Assembly (NCBI GenBank): GCA_001599815.1 | Contig: BCIA01000007.1 | Coordinates: forward strand, 186,001-250,000 | From: Furcasterigmium furcatum | Lineage: Eukaryota > Ascomycota > Sordariomycetes > Glomerellales > Plectosphaerellaceae | Reading direction: 5' to 3' | DNA length: 64,000 nt | Shown here: one piece after another, positions 33,559 through 45,843 of the stretch | Numbering within the stretch: the stretch's first letter is position 1 | Layout: each line of letters opens with the position of its first letter | Position numbers and translations under genes: made by a program | Notes under the pieces: generated by a model | Database searches by the model: none | Told to the model about the DNA's origin: nothing | The model's input: only the letters and a program-made list of their open reading frames with translations

Positions 33559-36362
33559 ATGCTCTCAGAGACGGACCCCAGCCCGGACTCGGAGCTCCAA
33601 CCTGGCAGCCCCAACAGCAAAGACGCCCAGCTCGCGACCGAAGGAGCGGGACCCCGCGTATGGCGAGCATGCCTGCCATGCCGCCGCAAGAAGGTTCGCT
33701 CGCAGCTCACTGCCTTGCCTTGTCATGTCGATCGATTATATGCTGACCCGACACCCAGGTGAAATGCGACGGCAAGCAGCCATGCTACAACTGCAGCTCG
33801 CGCAACCAGGACTGCGGGTTCCCGGAGAGCAAGGACAATGCATCTGCCAGCCGCCAGTAAGTAATCGCATCAACCAGGACGGTGCAGTTGGACTCATTCT
33901 TCATAGCTATGCCACCTCGTTCGAGGCCCGGTGCCAGCAGATGAGCTCGCTGTGCGAGAGGTTGGAGAATCTGAGTAGCCAGCTGACGATGTCCATCGAC
34001 ATGCTCAATGGACATTCCGCGGCATCGCATCCAAATCTCCTGATGGACGGCGCGCAGGCAGATCTACTCCAGGCCGCCCAGGTCCTCCGGTCCATGCCGG
34101 AACTCAAAACGGGGAGTAATCAGCAGCAACTGCTGGCATCCATTCGAACTCACCCAGAAACGGCCACGACTGTCTCTACCAGGCACCCGGAGCATCTGTC
34201 TGAGCTTGGGGACGAGGATCTCGACAACATATCGAATGATCTTGATGGCGACGAGTCAAGCTCATTAGCGGGCGAATCGAGGGATGCCGGCGCCCTGATT
34301 CGGGACTCGTATGGGCATCTGAGGTATGATTGACCCCCTTTATCAGGTTGGGGCATCGCTGATCACCTCTCCGCTAGGTTCGTGGGAGGCGCGAGCAACA
34401 CCATGCTCATCGAAGCCGCACGTCAGAGCGTCTCGCCCAACGTCCCAACAGGCCCGTCGCCCCTGGCCGAAGTCGGGAGCGCACGCGAAGACCGAGACGC
34501 AGACCACCTGGAACTCCCAATCTTCGTCCGCGGGAAAGTCTGGCCCGAGCTTCCATTTCTCCCGCGCCCTGAACAGCTGTCACGGCCGCCTCAGTATGTC
34601 GCCGACATGCTCATCAGGCTCTACTTCGACCAGCTTCACTACACGTTCCCTGTCGTCTTCAAGCCGGACTTCATGCAGCGCTATCGCCAAATGTTCAGGT
34701 CCGGGCCGAACCAGTCGCAGTCGACCTCGACGGACCGGCGGTTCCTTCTCGTCTTCTATTCCATATGCGCCTGTGCGTCGAGTCTACTGCCACCGTCATC
34801 AGAATCGAGTTTTCCGGGTATCGAGTACTACGAAAAGGCGCTACTGCTCTACTACGCTTCTACAGGCGAGGCATCTTTGGAGAGAGTGCAATGTCTGGCG
34901 CTGTTATCCATGTGCGCCGCCGGATGGAACACGCTCACCCAGAGCTGGACGCTGGCAGGGCAGGCAGTCAGAGCTGCGCAGGACATCGGCATCCATCTGA
35001 GCACTCCATTTGTGAGCCCGCCACCCCTATTGTATCTGGCTTGACAGCTGACCGTTACCAGATTCAAGGCAACCCCAAGACCTCCTCGCGGTCGAGTCTG
35101 CTGGAGCGTCAAATCTCAAGACGAGTGTGGTGGAGTGTATACATCCTGGACCGGTGAGATTCACTAAGCCCCTTCACGAGAGTGTGTCCTGTCTAACCCT
35201 CTGCCCAGCACAACTTCCATCTGTCTCGGACGACCAATGGCTGCGCATGACGAGGACTGCTCCTGGGAGATGCCCCTGAACATGAGCGACGAGGAGCTCG
35301 AGCACCAGCTCTGTCAAGTAAGACACCAATCCAGCGCAAACCCGCCCCTTCCCACGACGCGCTCCCCGCCGACGACCGGTTTCCTGTCCTTCGCTCGCCT
35401 CTGCCGTATCTCGGGCAAGGTGCAGCAGCTCAGCACGCCGCACCGCCTCAGGGAGCTGACGTCCCTCGAACCCGGCCGGTCGGAAAAGTTCCGCGCCCGT
35501 GTGTCCATCTACGACCAGGCGCTGCGCAAGTGGCTGGACACTCTCCCGGACAGCATCCGCTTTTCGGCGAACGCGGCGAATACGGACAGCAACGGGAGCA
35601 CGGATCTGATCATGTGTGTCGTGAGCTTCATCGTCCACGCCGGCTCATTATTGAACCTCTACCGGTCAGTTGCCCTGATATTCAGACGTCTTGCTTCCCC
35701 GAGAACTGACCTAACGTGACGTGAAGCTGCTTTATCGGGCATTCTAGGCACACAGTCACAGCCGGGCTGTCCGACGCCGTCAGCCCTGGAGATGCGGTGT
35801 CTCAGTGCAGAAGCGCCGCCAGAAGCTGCATCAACGCGGCAGAGATGGTCAGAGACCTTGTCCCGCCGTCGCATCACCTCGCCATTTGCGTGCACTATCT
35901 CACGCTCTCCGGCGTGGTCTTGTGAGTGCACCCCGTCTCCTTCCCGGCCTGCTTCGGCGCTTGTCTAACAATCAGTCTCAAACCAGGCTCCGACTGCCAT
36001 CCGAGTCTCCCCAGTCAGAAACAATCGCAGACGTGGAAAAGTGCGCTGGCTTCCTCAAAGACCTCGAGCAGCGATGGTCCGGCGCCGCCCGCAGCCGAGC
36101 CATCATCGAGAGGTTGCTGGCCGACTATTGCCTCGAGCCCGCGGCAGCAGATCCCCAAACCATGGACCTCCCTGCAGAATATGACAGCACCGTAGCCATG
36201 CAAGGGGGCAACGGCGCCGGAACGGCCGGTAAAAGGACGTTCAACGAGTTTGACGTCGAGCTGGGCGACGATGATTTGTACCTGAACCAGGTGCTTGGTT
36301 CTGAGCTCTTCGCATTCGAGAACACCGACCCAGGCTTGATGGGCCCTTGGGGCCGGCTCTGA
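33559..36362 (+). CDS. Zn2Cys6 transcription factor, eight exons
   Basis: Nuclear regulator of 793 aa. The zinc cluster (CLPCRRKKVKCDGKQPC, then YNCSSRNQDC) is split by the first intron after RRKK. The fungal_trans domain covers about residues 250-560 and includes YFDQLHYTFPVVFKPDF, GWNTLTQSWTLAGQAVRAAQ, and ISRRVWWSVYILDR joined across an intron to TTSICLGRPMA. The acidic C-terminus could be an activation region. Exons 33559-33693, 33759-33856, 33907-34323, 34378-35011, 35062-35153, 35209-35664, 35748-35921 and 35987-36362; the total is divisible by three. It resembles XlnR/AmyR-like general regulators only loosely. It lies at the left edge of the amine-type group and is a candidate regulator. 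Confidence 0.9.
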
Positions 36363-36998
36363 GGGGGATATCCGAACCTCGTCTCTTGAGCGTGACATGT
36401 TTCGCTGGCGACAATGACAATACCCGATTGCAAACAAAGACATCACCTCCCAAGTCGGCTATAACTTTCAAGTCCGTCAAGTTGCGGGCCGAGACCTGCT
36501 TCCCCTCGTCATGCTCGCGGGGGGGCTGGGTATCGCACTACTATGAGGGGGATGCCCGAGACCCGGCCCGCAACCAGACCGAGAACCCCGAGTAAATGTA
36601 CGGCGACGATAAGGGTTGAGGGGGTGGTATTCTGCCAAAATGCCCCAAAATCCCCTAGATTAGGGACTTTTGAAGGCCCGAGCCGCCGATAGACCGCATA
36701 TAAAGAGGCAACGATAGGCCGGGGGGCATTTGGACCCCTAATTCTGTGTTTGGGTTGTGGCCTGATACTCCCCCTCATCGTCGCCCATACCCGCTTCCGG
36801 CTCGGATCTCATCCGATCTCCCGACCTATCCGTATCGCCAACCAACAACCCGCATGAGAACACACTTTGGGAGGTGCCTCGTAGCAGATAAACTCGACAT
36901 TGCCAATTGAGCAAGAAGCCACTTTTCTTCCACTCACATCTAGCTACTATACCCAGCCACCAGCCCTGCACTTAAGCTTCCAGCACAGCAGCATCACC
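36363..36998. other. Intergenic region / promoter (636 bp)
   Basis: Upstream of the DLH-like/SnoaL-like gene. GCATATAAAGAGG at about 36696 is a TATA-like box. Short open frames are not supported. Confidence 0.45.
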
Positions 36999-38463
36999 AT
37001 GGCGACGAGCAACAATCCAGACGGCCTTGCTGGTCTCGAAGACCTGCCGAACGCCCCTCGCGCCGCCCTAGCCCCCAATGTCTCCTTGCAACCGCCTCTC
37101 TCCCGACGAGGCAATGGCCCGGGCCTCATTGTCATAGATCCCGGCTATGACCTGCCAGACTTTCCCTCCGCCGAACCCCCGTCGACGACTCTGGACCCCG
37201 CGCCCCAGTACAAATGGGCCGAGGAGGGGTACGCGGTTGTGCGCATCATGATCCGGAAGGATGCGGGGGAAGGGGATCTGGACCTTGACAGCGCGCTGAA
37301 AGGAGGACTCGTCGCTCTGAAGGCCCTGAGCGAATGCGACTCCGACAAGTTTGCCGTTATTCGTAAGCTATGAACATACCGTGAAGCTTGATGATCGGGG
37401 AGGCTGACAGCCCATTGCCAACTAGTCTTCGGAGCCCCTGATCAATATCCGCCCTCCTTCACAGAACAGCTTCGCTCCCTACTTGACAGTCTGCCCGAGA
37501 TCGTCGCATCAATCACCTTCACGACGTCTTTCGATCTTGTTTCCGCGTCCAGGCCCCAATTAGTCCACCAGCCCGGCTCGGACAAGCCAGCCGAGGTGCC
37601 GGGTGTGAAAGCGTACAACTATGCGGACGTATCATCCTCGGACTTTATCGTGCCGCACGCCTCCGGCTTCGACTACTCGACCGCGGCCGTCGCGCACACC
37701 CGCAGCATCACATTCGTCAAGAAGCACCTGGACGGGCCATACTTCGACCTCGAGCAGATCTGGGACGAGCACACCTACTTCGAGTTCGAGAACCGGTCCG
37801 TCGAGAAGACCATGGCGACGATGGTCCGGGAACCCTACGTCAACCATATCCCGACGGTGAGCACCGCACATGTGTATGTGGAATTGGAAGAATCATTGCT
37901 AAGGACCCCTAGATGACTGGAGGAATCGGCCGGAAGCGGTTGACGGAGTTTTACCGCGATCACTTCATCTGGAACAACCCCGATGACACCGCCCTCGAGC
38001 TCATCAGCCGCACAATTGGTGTCGACCGGATCGTTGATGAATTCATCTTCTGCTTCACGCACACCAAGGAGATTGACTGGCTGTAAGCAGACAGCAACTA
38101 TGTCTATCTGACTTGGCTCTAAAGGCCGCTGACACTGAGAACAGAATCCCTGGCATCCCGGCAACGAATATTGCCCTCCGGATCCCTTTCCACGCCGTCG
38201 TCAACATCCGCGGAGACAGGCTATACCACGAGCACATTGGCTGGGATCAGTCCAGTGTCCTGAGGCAACTCGGCATGCTGCCTGAGTACCTCCCGTTCCC
38301 CCATCCAGTACCAGGTCTGGATGCGCAAGGCAAGGCTTTGGAGTGCAAGGCCCCGGTTGCTGGAGTGGAAACGGCGTTGAAGATGAAGAACCAGCGAAGC
38401 GTGGAAAGCAACACGTTGTTTGTGCCGCCTGGAGGAGGCATCCGGGTGCGAGGGTCTGATTAA
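36999..38463 (+). CDS. Dienelactone-hydrolase-like plus SnoaL-like protein
   Basis: Protein of 427 aa with two parts. Residues about 45-250 follow dienelactone hydrolase layout (LIVIDPGYDLP, YAVVRIMIRKDAG, ending in FDYSTAAVAHTRSITFVKKHL), but the nucleophile position reads VILFGAPD, without Cys or Ser, so the hydrolase part may be inactive. Residues about 280-390 (RKRLTEFYRDHFIWNNPDDT, then VVNIRGDRLYHEHIGWDQ) match NTF2/SnoaL-like folds. Fungal proteins of this layout are often named carboxymethylenebutenolidase. Exons 36999-37362, 37426-37856, 37913-38082 and 38145-38463, in phase. It ends 72 bp from the amine oxidase gene, tail to tail. Confidence 0.82.
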
Positions 38464-38534
38464 TAGTATAGCGATGATATTCAGATTCATTCACACAAGC
38501 ACAAATGCTTTCATGATCCTGCGAGGACGTACAT

Positions 38535-40161
38535 CTAGATACGGACTTCAGGAGGCGCCAACGCCGCCTGCTTCTGCACCTGCCTTGCAGCCCGGGCTCC
38601 CTGCTCAATCGCGCCGTCGACAAAGCCTCGCCAGCCATCGGCCCAGTCAGCGCTCGCAAAATGGATCCTCCGATAGCTCGACTGGAGGTCCCTGAGCCAT
38701 CTCGTCATGCTGTTGGGCCCCCAGCAGCTCCAGACCCCCTTGGCCAGGGGATCATTCATCCAGTCATGTGTGAGGTAGGCATTCACGTCCGCATCGCCCT
38801 TGATGCACCGCTTGAAAGAAGAAATGATGTGGTCGCTGGCGTGGGGGTCTGTCAGGTGGGAGCCGTACCCAAAGCCGATGCAGTAGGTCCCTTTCTTCGT
38901 CTTCGTGCCGTTGTGATCTGAGAAGGCAAAGCACCAAGGCGAGTCTCCGTAGCCGCTGGCCAGCGAGAACCATCCCGGCTCCGACTTGCTCAGGTGGAAA
39001 TGAATCTTGGCGCCCTGGTTGATGTGACCAGCCTTGATGGCCTCATCCTTGGGCTTGGGCAAAAGGGGCGAGAACTCGACATCAGGAAGAACGTTGCTTT
39101 TCCTCTGTTAGAATCTCGCTCTGGCAATAATGAACACCACTTCTTTGATGACGTACTGAGGTATGGTCAAGATGACCTGTCTTGCTCGCACTTGGCGTCC
39201 GTTTGTGGCTTGCAGAGTAACGAACTGACGGGACTGGACTATCTTGCTGATGACTGTGTCGAGGAGAAGATGTCCGTGGAAGTCTGAAAGAATAGACTTG
39301 GCAAAGTGCGTCATCCCACCCTTTCCCAGCTTGTGAGTTCCCGCCAGTTCAAACATGCCTGCCATTGAGTGGCCACCCAGGGTATACCATCGCAGGATCT
39401 CTGTGAATCCGCAGGCGTTTCCGGCAGCACTCCCAAGGGAGGATATCATTGCGTCGAAAACATCTTTCTCGGCCTGTGGGATGTCAAGCTGGGCAAGTCG
39501 ATCAGCAACAGTAAGTTGGTCGTACTTGATCCAAGGCGCAGGTTCGCGAAAAGGCTCGTGAGGGTAGGGCATCAGTTCGCGGCTTGTCAAGCCGTCGATT
39601 GCAAAAAAGGCGGTTGCGACCCATTCCACGGACTCGTTCAGCTTGATGCCGTCCACCTCCTGGCTATCACCAAATGCTGCGGCGTAGAACGTCTTCTTCG
39701 GGTCGAGCGTCCCCGAGGAGGTCTTGAGGTGCGATTGGAGGTCGTAGCGATGAAGCTCCGAGTAGAGATGAGGCTGATTCCTGGGAATGCTTAGCATCTG
39801 CCGTTTGAGAAGCAATTCAGGTGGATTATGATTATTCTAAACAAGTACTCGAGACTTACCAATGGACCCAGGTGCCTCCCATCTCGAATTCCTCCCCGAG
39901 CGCTTGGGCAGTCCAGGTACGCCCGCCAATGCGGTCACGTCCGTCCAACAGTAGGACTTGAAGATGCTTCTCACTCAAGTCACGAGCAGCAACCAGGCCT
40001 GCGAAGCCAGCTCCGACCACAACAACATCGTAGGTCTCTCGAATGGCGGATAGGGGCGTGCCGGAGACCACAGAATCCGTAGCCAACCCCAGCGTCTCCC
40101 CGGTCGGAGTCCAGAGTAGGCCTTCTCGGGAAGTCGGCATTGTGAATTGCTGGCTGGTCAA
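38535..40161 (-). CDS. Flavin-containing amine oxidase (MAO-N type)
   Basis: FAD enzyme of 495 aa (488 if the Met at 40140 is used) that deaminates a primary or secondary amine to aldehyde, ammonia and hydrogen peroxide. The dinucleotide motif DVVVVGAGFAGLVAARDLS is followed by the GGRTW motif (DRIGGRTWTA) and EMGGTWVHW. The substrate domain has EILRWYTLGGHSMAGMFELA. The C-terminus IHFASADWADGWRGFVDGAI closes the FAD site. I see no covalent-flavin Cys in the usual SGGC position and no C-terminal membrane helix, as in Aspergillus MAO-N. Exons 40161-39860, 39780-39157 and 39096-38535. It is divergent from the cupin gene. Confidence 0.92.
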
Positions 40162-40574
40162 GTTGGTGTCTTGGTGGTTACTTCACCGTGTCCATGGAGG
40201 ACTTATACACCTCGGATTCCATTCCGAGGCCCGCCGGTTCTCATCTTCTGGACGGGTCAGGGCCACTTACACGCTGGCACACTTCCGACCACGCCCCCAA
40301 TGGCACCCCGCACAATGTTCCCCAAAGAAGCTAGAGGACCCGGGGTGACATTCAACTCAGGGCCCACGTCTGCAACCTTTCCTATTTTGTACAAAAAGTA
40401 CGACGGCACGAACGGCGAGGTGGAAGAGGCCAAGAGGCTCATGGGATGGAGCAGCAAGGCGAGACTTTGGTTATCTCATCGTGCTATTTAACGCCCGAAG
40501 AGGCAGACCGGGAACCTCGGCGGACTTATGCATATTTCCATAATCGACGGACCGCATTCCTCGAGCTCCTGACG
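40162..40574. promoter_or_regulatory. Divergent promoter, amine oxidase / cupin
   Basis: 413 bp shared upstream region with a perfect CGG-N8-CCG dyad (40211-40228) only about 50 bp from the amine oxidase start. This arrangement suggests joint control by a Zn2Cys6 regulator. Confidence 0.6.
40211..40228. promoter_or_regulatory. Perfect dyad CTCGGA-N6-TCCGAG
   Basis: CTCGGATTCCATTCCGAG has 6-bp arms and CGG triplets in inverted orientation 8 bp apart, the form of a Zn2Cys6 dimer site. The right half ATTCCGAG recurs at 46153 and 46217 in the permease/Rieske promoter. The regulator at 41132-43455 next to the cupin is the first candidate. Confidence 0.55.
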
Positions 40575-41017
40575 ATGCCTTTCATCCACAAAGCCGGTGC
40601 AATGGCCGTCAAGCCACCGCCAATGGGTGAGATCAACGTCTTTGGGGGTGGTGAGTGGTCCCCTTGTTCCCCTGGTTTTATTACCAAAGCTTCGTTCTAG
40701 GAATCATGTCCATGGATGCCTACTAATTTGGATCTCTTGAGGCAACAGACGTGGTTTCGACGAGCGACACGGGCTCGAAAACTCCCATTTCCGCTGGATT
40801 CTTCCGCATCGAAAGGGGCAAGCCCTGTGTGTTTGAATACACATTCGACGAGGCAAAGATCTTCATCGCTGGCAACTGCACCGTCGAAGACGAAACAGGT
40901 CGCAAGGCTGTGGCCGCTCCCGGCGATGTGTTCCTCTTTACAAAAGGCTCCGTCATATCATTCTCCACCGAGGATTATGCCTTGGCCTTCTTCGCGGACC
41001 AGCGAGCCAAGTTGTAA
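40575..41017 (+). CDS. EutQ-like cupin
   Basis: Small single-cupin protein of 114 aa resembling the ethanolamine-utilisation EutQ-type cupins found in fungi next to amine catabolism genes. After MPFIHKAGAMAVKPPPMGEI the barrel shows AGFFRIERGKPCVFEYTFDE, EAKIFIAGNCTVEDETG and PGDVFLFTKGSVISFSTEDY. Classic metal-binding His residues are absent, so it may bind ligand rather than metal. Exons 40575-40650 and 40749-41017 in phase. An upstream in-frame Met at 40446 exists, but the sequence after it is not cupin-like, so I start at 40575. The role is probably in the same pathway as the divergent amine oxidase. Confidence 0.82.
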
Positions 41018-41131
41018 AAGCAGTCGAGGGTATCTGTAACGCTGGAAGGATGCACGTACCAGCCGCGCAGAAGATGGCTGGGACCATGGATGCCCGTGTT
41101 ATCATGTTCTTGCTAGAATAATCCCCGCGCC

Positions 41132-43455
41132 CTAGCCCAAGATAGTCTCCAGCCCCTTCTCGGACATCAAGTCCATCCAGTGGATTCTGTCCGAAAATAT
41201 GTCACGCTCGTAGTCAGACAGCGGGACGGACTGGGCTAGCATGTCCATCCGAGACCATGTCTCCTCAATCAACACCGCGGTGCTCCTGATAGGGCGCAGG
41301 CCGACTCGTTTATACAGAGTCAACAGTCGACTTCGAACAAAACTTCTTCGTTGCATGATCTCCTGGTTGAAGGCGTCTTGTTCTTTCGTGGCAGCCTGCC
41401 GAGATCCCACCAGCGCTAAAGAGCTGCCGGCGATCAGGAGCAGTAGATTTTGCACTGGTAGCGTGCCTGAATCTTCCAACAAAGTCTCCAAGATGTCCAG
41501 AATTCTGAAGGCAAGCCCCAAGATCAGGCGTGACTGTGGGTCACCAAGCCAACTCGATGTGTCTTGGTTGAGGCCGGACAGATGATGGGCAGAGCAGCTC
41601 AGCTCTGGAAAGGCCCGGTAGAGCTCAAGGAATGCCGCAAGCCGGAAACAATGGGCGAGCCCATGGAAGTGGCGGGGAGGGGCCCGGTAGTCGTTCGTAT
41701 CGGCGATCAAGCTGGCCAAAGGGACCTGGAACTGCAATATTTGTTGTTCGCAGACACGTGCCTCCTCCAGCAGTTCGGAATGCAAGAGGGCCGCAACCAC
41801 CTCGCCGTCACGGAACAACTCGACCTTCCGCAATGTACGTCGTTTTCGCATCAGTACGCCGATCCTCGCAATGCAGGCGAAGATTGGCGTGGCGACCCCT
41901 GTCCAAGGGGTGGGCTGCGTGACGGGAAACATACTCCCGTCTATGAAACAGTCCAAGTAGGAGATGTCCTCCATTTTTTGGTCGAAAATAAACGAGCTCA
42001 AGGCTTCCCAGTATATCATGGATGAGACGATGAATCGCTGGTTGAGATCCAAGTGGTCCGGTCTGCTGGGCGTATCAAAGCCATGCTGGGAAATCCAGGC
42101 CTTGAAAAGCTGACGGGATCCGAGGAGGTGAGAAATACCAGAATCCGACGGATTATGCCAAGCCTGTGACGGTCAGTGTGCTATTCCGTCGTTGAAGGAC
42201 TCGGACGGCTCCGTACCGATGTCATGCCAACAAGGATGGTGCCCAGCAACAACGCCTCTTTCACTTGATATATTTGCTCCGGCTCATGTGATTCGCGGGT
42301 TGGGGACACCGTCGTCAGCGTTCTGTCTGAGCATGTTCGTTCGGAAAGGCTCTCGGACAATTCCGAGATGGCGCGCGTTTGGAATTCCAACTGTAAAGCC
42401 TTGTTCCCTGAGAATTGGTAGAGGTGTGCGGCCGACATGCTAAGAACGCAGTAAAAGATCAACGGTGATTCCGAGATCATCCGTTGGACTATTGATCGGA
42501 AAGGGTTGCTTGCAGAGTCAAACGAAGAATTGATACAACAAATGGACGTGAAGTAGTGATTCAACAGCGTTGAAGAGTGTTCAGTCGGGGTGTAGAGGCC
42601 GAGTGACGTCTGGTGATGTGGTCTGGAGCTGGGTCCGGTTCTCTCTTGATCGGATCTCCCGTCAGGATATCTCCAATCAACAGTGTCGTTCCAGTTCATG
42701 TCAGTGGCCCAATCGGTGCAGCCGCTGGGGCTGACGATGTCGAGGTTGGCAGCAGCACTGGTAGTGTTGACCACTTCGACGGTGTCAATATTGTTGACGT
42801 TCTGGCTACCAGCCTTGCCCTCGAAACAAGCATTGTCCCGAGCCTCCCAGACATCCGATTCGTGATCCATGGGGCTCAAGACAGCCGTGATTTCATGCCA
42901 GTTCATGTCGTCCAGGACCAGGGAAGGGGTCCTTGGATGTTCCGTACTTGTCGTCGACAGTCGTCTTCCGACTTCCGTCAAGACGTCCTGGGGCTTGCTC
43001 GAAGATCTTGAGCCTCGGGTAACCTCAACAACGGGAGATGAGGCCTCGGGGTTTTCGGCAATGGCAGCCGTCAGATGCTTGGCCTTCTCCTCGAACCACA
43101 GGAAGCCAGAGTCCGCATGTTGTGATCCTGTACCAAGCCGTTCGTACTTGGTTGACCATTTCACGGGGCGCACGTATCCCGGGCATATCTGGTTGATTCT
43201 CGCGCAGCGTCGGCAACCCGATGGAGTTTCGTCACATTTCAGGTGCTAAGCCGCAGTCAGTATAACAAATCCTCAAGTCGGATACAAAGCGCCAGTCACT
43301 CACGCGCAGCTTGCAGTTGAGGCAACCGCCTAGCAGTTTCAGCTCATGTCATCTCAGGGAATGGAATGGCGACGCATCATCTTCATACCTCGGGATTTCG
43401 AGTCGCGACGCGACTTCTTGCTCGCGCGGGGCACCGCAGTACTGGTGTCAGACAT
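41132..43455 (-). CDS. Zn2Cys6 transcription factor with 26-nt microexon
   Basis: Nuclear regulator of 717 aa. Exon 1 (43455-43389) encodes MSDTSTAVPRASKKSRRDSK. A 26-nt exon (43329-43304) encodes GGCLNCKLR with the first two zinc Cys residues. Exon 3 (43245-42217) continues HLKCDETPSGCRRCARINQI to complete CX2CX6CX6CX2CX6C. Exon 4 (42163-41132) is joined by an intron (GTACGG...CACAG) that links ILVGMTS to AWHNPSDSG. The C-terminal region is of fungal_trans_2 type (LLGSRQLFKAWIS, DLNQRFIVSSMIYWEALSSF). It lies between the cupin and the permease and is the leading candidate for the pathway regulator. Confidence 0.9.
43304..43329 (-). other. 26-nt microexon in a zinc cluster
   Basis: Flanked by GTATGA...GCTAG and GTGAGT...CTTAG introns. 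Skipping it would remove two of the six zinc-binding Cys residues and shift the frame. Confidence 0.75.
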
Positions 43456-43958
43456 CTTCCGCAGAGCCAGAGGATGGCTAGCCCCAACCAGACAGCTGGC
43501 CGTCGGACAAGATTGCAGATGGCGAACCGATTCTCCGGTTTGTTCGCAAGCTGGTGTTGAAGCACCAACCATGAATGCCACTGACAAGGTGCGGAGAAGG
43601 TTACCTACCTACCCTACGCATCCATGATGATAGAGGGGGCGATAACGGGTGGATTTCCCTGTTGCAGTAGTACTACTCGCCGGCCACCGTCTCGTCCTCT
43701 CCGGGGATCACAGTGGGTCCCAACCCCAGACGAGGCGCTCTTTAGCGCGTCAAGGTCCCATGGACCACCGATAAGCGTTCTCCTCCCCTCCCAGTTGAGA
43801 GACCACCCCAACGCGCTGGGTGCTCTGGAGGTCACAGGCGGGACGGGAGCCAGTCAGATAGGCTGTAGAAAGTACTTAAGTGGGATTAGCAGCCCTACTT
43901 TGTAAGCTAGGTAACTTCTACGACCCCTCACGTGCCTCCCTGAGCACCCGCGGGCCCC
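43456..43958. other. Intergenic region (503 bp)
   Basis: Promoter side of the regulator and 3' side of the permease; both genes are on the minus strand. No other feature seen. Confidence 0.5.
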
Positions 43959-45843
43959 CTATGATTTCACGCTACTCGGAACTCCCGCCCCAGACTTCAA
44001 GTTGGACACTGACACGCTCATCGTCGCCTCCACTTCCTCCATCTCGACAAGCGGTCCCATGTATGTATGTCTTGCGAAGAAGATCCAATACACGCCTCCA
44101 AAGAGAAGCATGCCCATGAAAACTACAACGGCGTAGTTCATGTTCTCGGCCGTGACAGGCTGGTAGGACGGGAAGAGAAGCATGACACAAGTGAAGGTCA
44201 GGTAGGTGAAAGCAACCACGTTGATGTACACTCCAGCCCTGCCGAGCCTCCACGGGCCCCAGACCAAGTCTTGCGGTGAATAGAATCTGCGCCACAAGAC
44301 CAATCCAATCGGCATCAGGTATGAAGTCTGCAGTCCGACGACGGCGAGAGACAGGATCGCGTTGAAGGCTGTCGTGGAGCCGATGTTGATGAGGCCCAGC
44401 AGCATCAGGGCCACGGTCACCGTGATTGTCGCAATGGTTGGCGAGCTCCGCGCCGTGTCGATCCGGGAGAGGGCCGCAGAGAAAGGGAGCCCTAGGTCTA
44501 CCGTCAGCTCTAACTCCTGAGTCGCTCGGTAACATCAAGCCAGGCCTTTCTTTTTTTCTGCGGGCTTCTAGCTCACCTTTATCTCTGGCAAAGGACCATA
44601 CCATCCGTCCCGCCGATGTCAGCAGTCCAATGGTTGCCAGGAAGGCCATGAACAGGATTGAGGCCGTCATGACAGTCGTCGCCGCCATGTTCCCGGTGAT
44701 GTTCAGAAACATCTGAATGATCGGGAAACCAGTCGGCGTGTTGACGACGCTGTTGACATCGCCCATGCAGTAGAGGAGCGCGATCAAGAACCCGAAGCCC
44801 ATGACGCCGTTCACCAGCACCGCCCCGGTCATGGCCCACGGTACCTGAGTGGCGGCGCCCTGCATTTCCTCACTCAGATGCATCGCCCCATCATACCCGA
44901 CGAGAACGTAGGCAGAGCTGAGCAGGCCGATGCACCAAGCAAGTCCGTCATTGGACCATCCGGAGTAGTTGTAGAATGCAGTGAAGACGAACTCGGTCGT
45001 GTTTTTGACGGGAGATACCACCGACATGGTGATGATGAGGGCCAGGAAGAGGACGACATGGAGAGTCATGGACAGCTTCTGGAGAAGTGGCAAGACGTTG
45101 GAACAGAGCGTGCAGGCGACTGTGCAGAGAATCAAGATGAACCAGTAGAACAGGGTGCCATGCCATCTCTCGGGCTCGTAGGAGGAGACATTCAGAATCA
45201 ACAGACCCTGGATCAGAGTTCCACAGATGAATGGAGCACTTCCAGTGACTGCAACCCATCCGAGCACGCTGAGTGCGCCGTGTGAATGATGGCGTTCGGA
45301 CTTGGGGGCACCACCTGGGGACGCACCTGATGTAGCCGGCAAACCAGCTGGTTGAATTTCGGATTGATCGAGGGCTTAGCTCACAAACAAAGTGGTACTG
45401 TCCACCTGCTGTCGGGTATCTAGAGAAGAGCGTCAGACACGCTGTGGGTAGCGCGATGGATGGGCATGGACTAACACTGAGGCAAGCTCTGCCAGGGACA
45501 TTGCCGAGCAAAGAGAGCCAACGAGACAGACGATGGAACCATACACCAGAGACACTGGACCCCCACTAATCAGTCCAGCCGCCAAGACACTTCCTCTCCG
45601 TTAGCTACAGATAGATGCATGACGACAGGAGACGGAGAAGATCTCACCTGCTCAGCGCCTCCCACGTGGCCATGAGGGACACGCATAAGGCCAGCATGGA
45701 ACCCAGCGTGAATCTTCTCTATAAAGTGGTCAAGTCAGAAGAGATTCAATCCATGTCTCAAGCTGACCTACCTTCAGCTGTTGAGCGGAGACTGTTCGGA
45801 CGGCCTGGGCAGGCCCCTGCTCCATGTCTGAGTGTGATGACAT
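43959..45843 (-). CDS. GABA/choline-type amino acid permease
   Basis: Plasma membrane APC permease of 524 aa. Six exons: 45843-45772, 45718-45648, 45589-45476, 45419-45327, 45268-44577 and 44491-43959, all in phase. The protein starts MSSHSDMEQGPAQ and shows the family marks FTLGSMLALCVSLMATWEAL, ELASVYPTAGGQYHFVCELS and YDGAMHLSEEMQGAATQVPW, with about twelve membrane segments. This layout is that of the fungal GABA/choline permeases (Uga4/Hnm1 group), fitting uptake of an amine or quaternary ammonium compound. It is divergent from the Rieske oxygenase gene. Confidence 0.92.
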
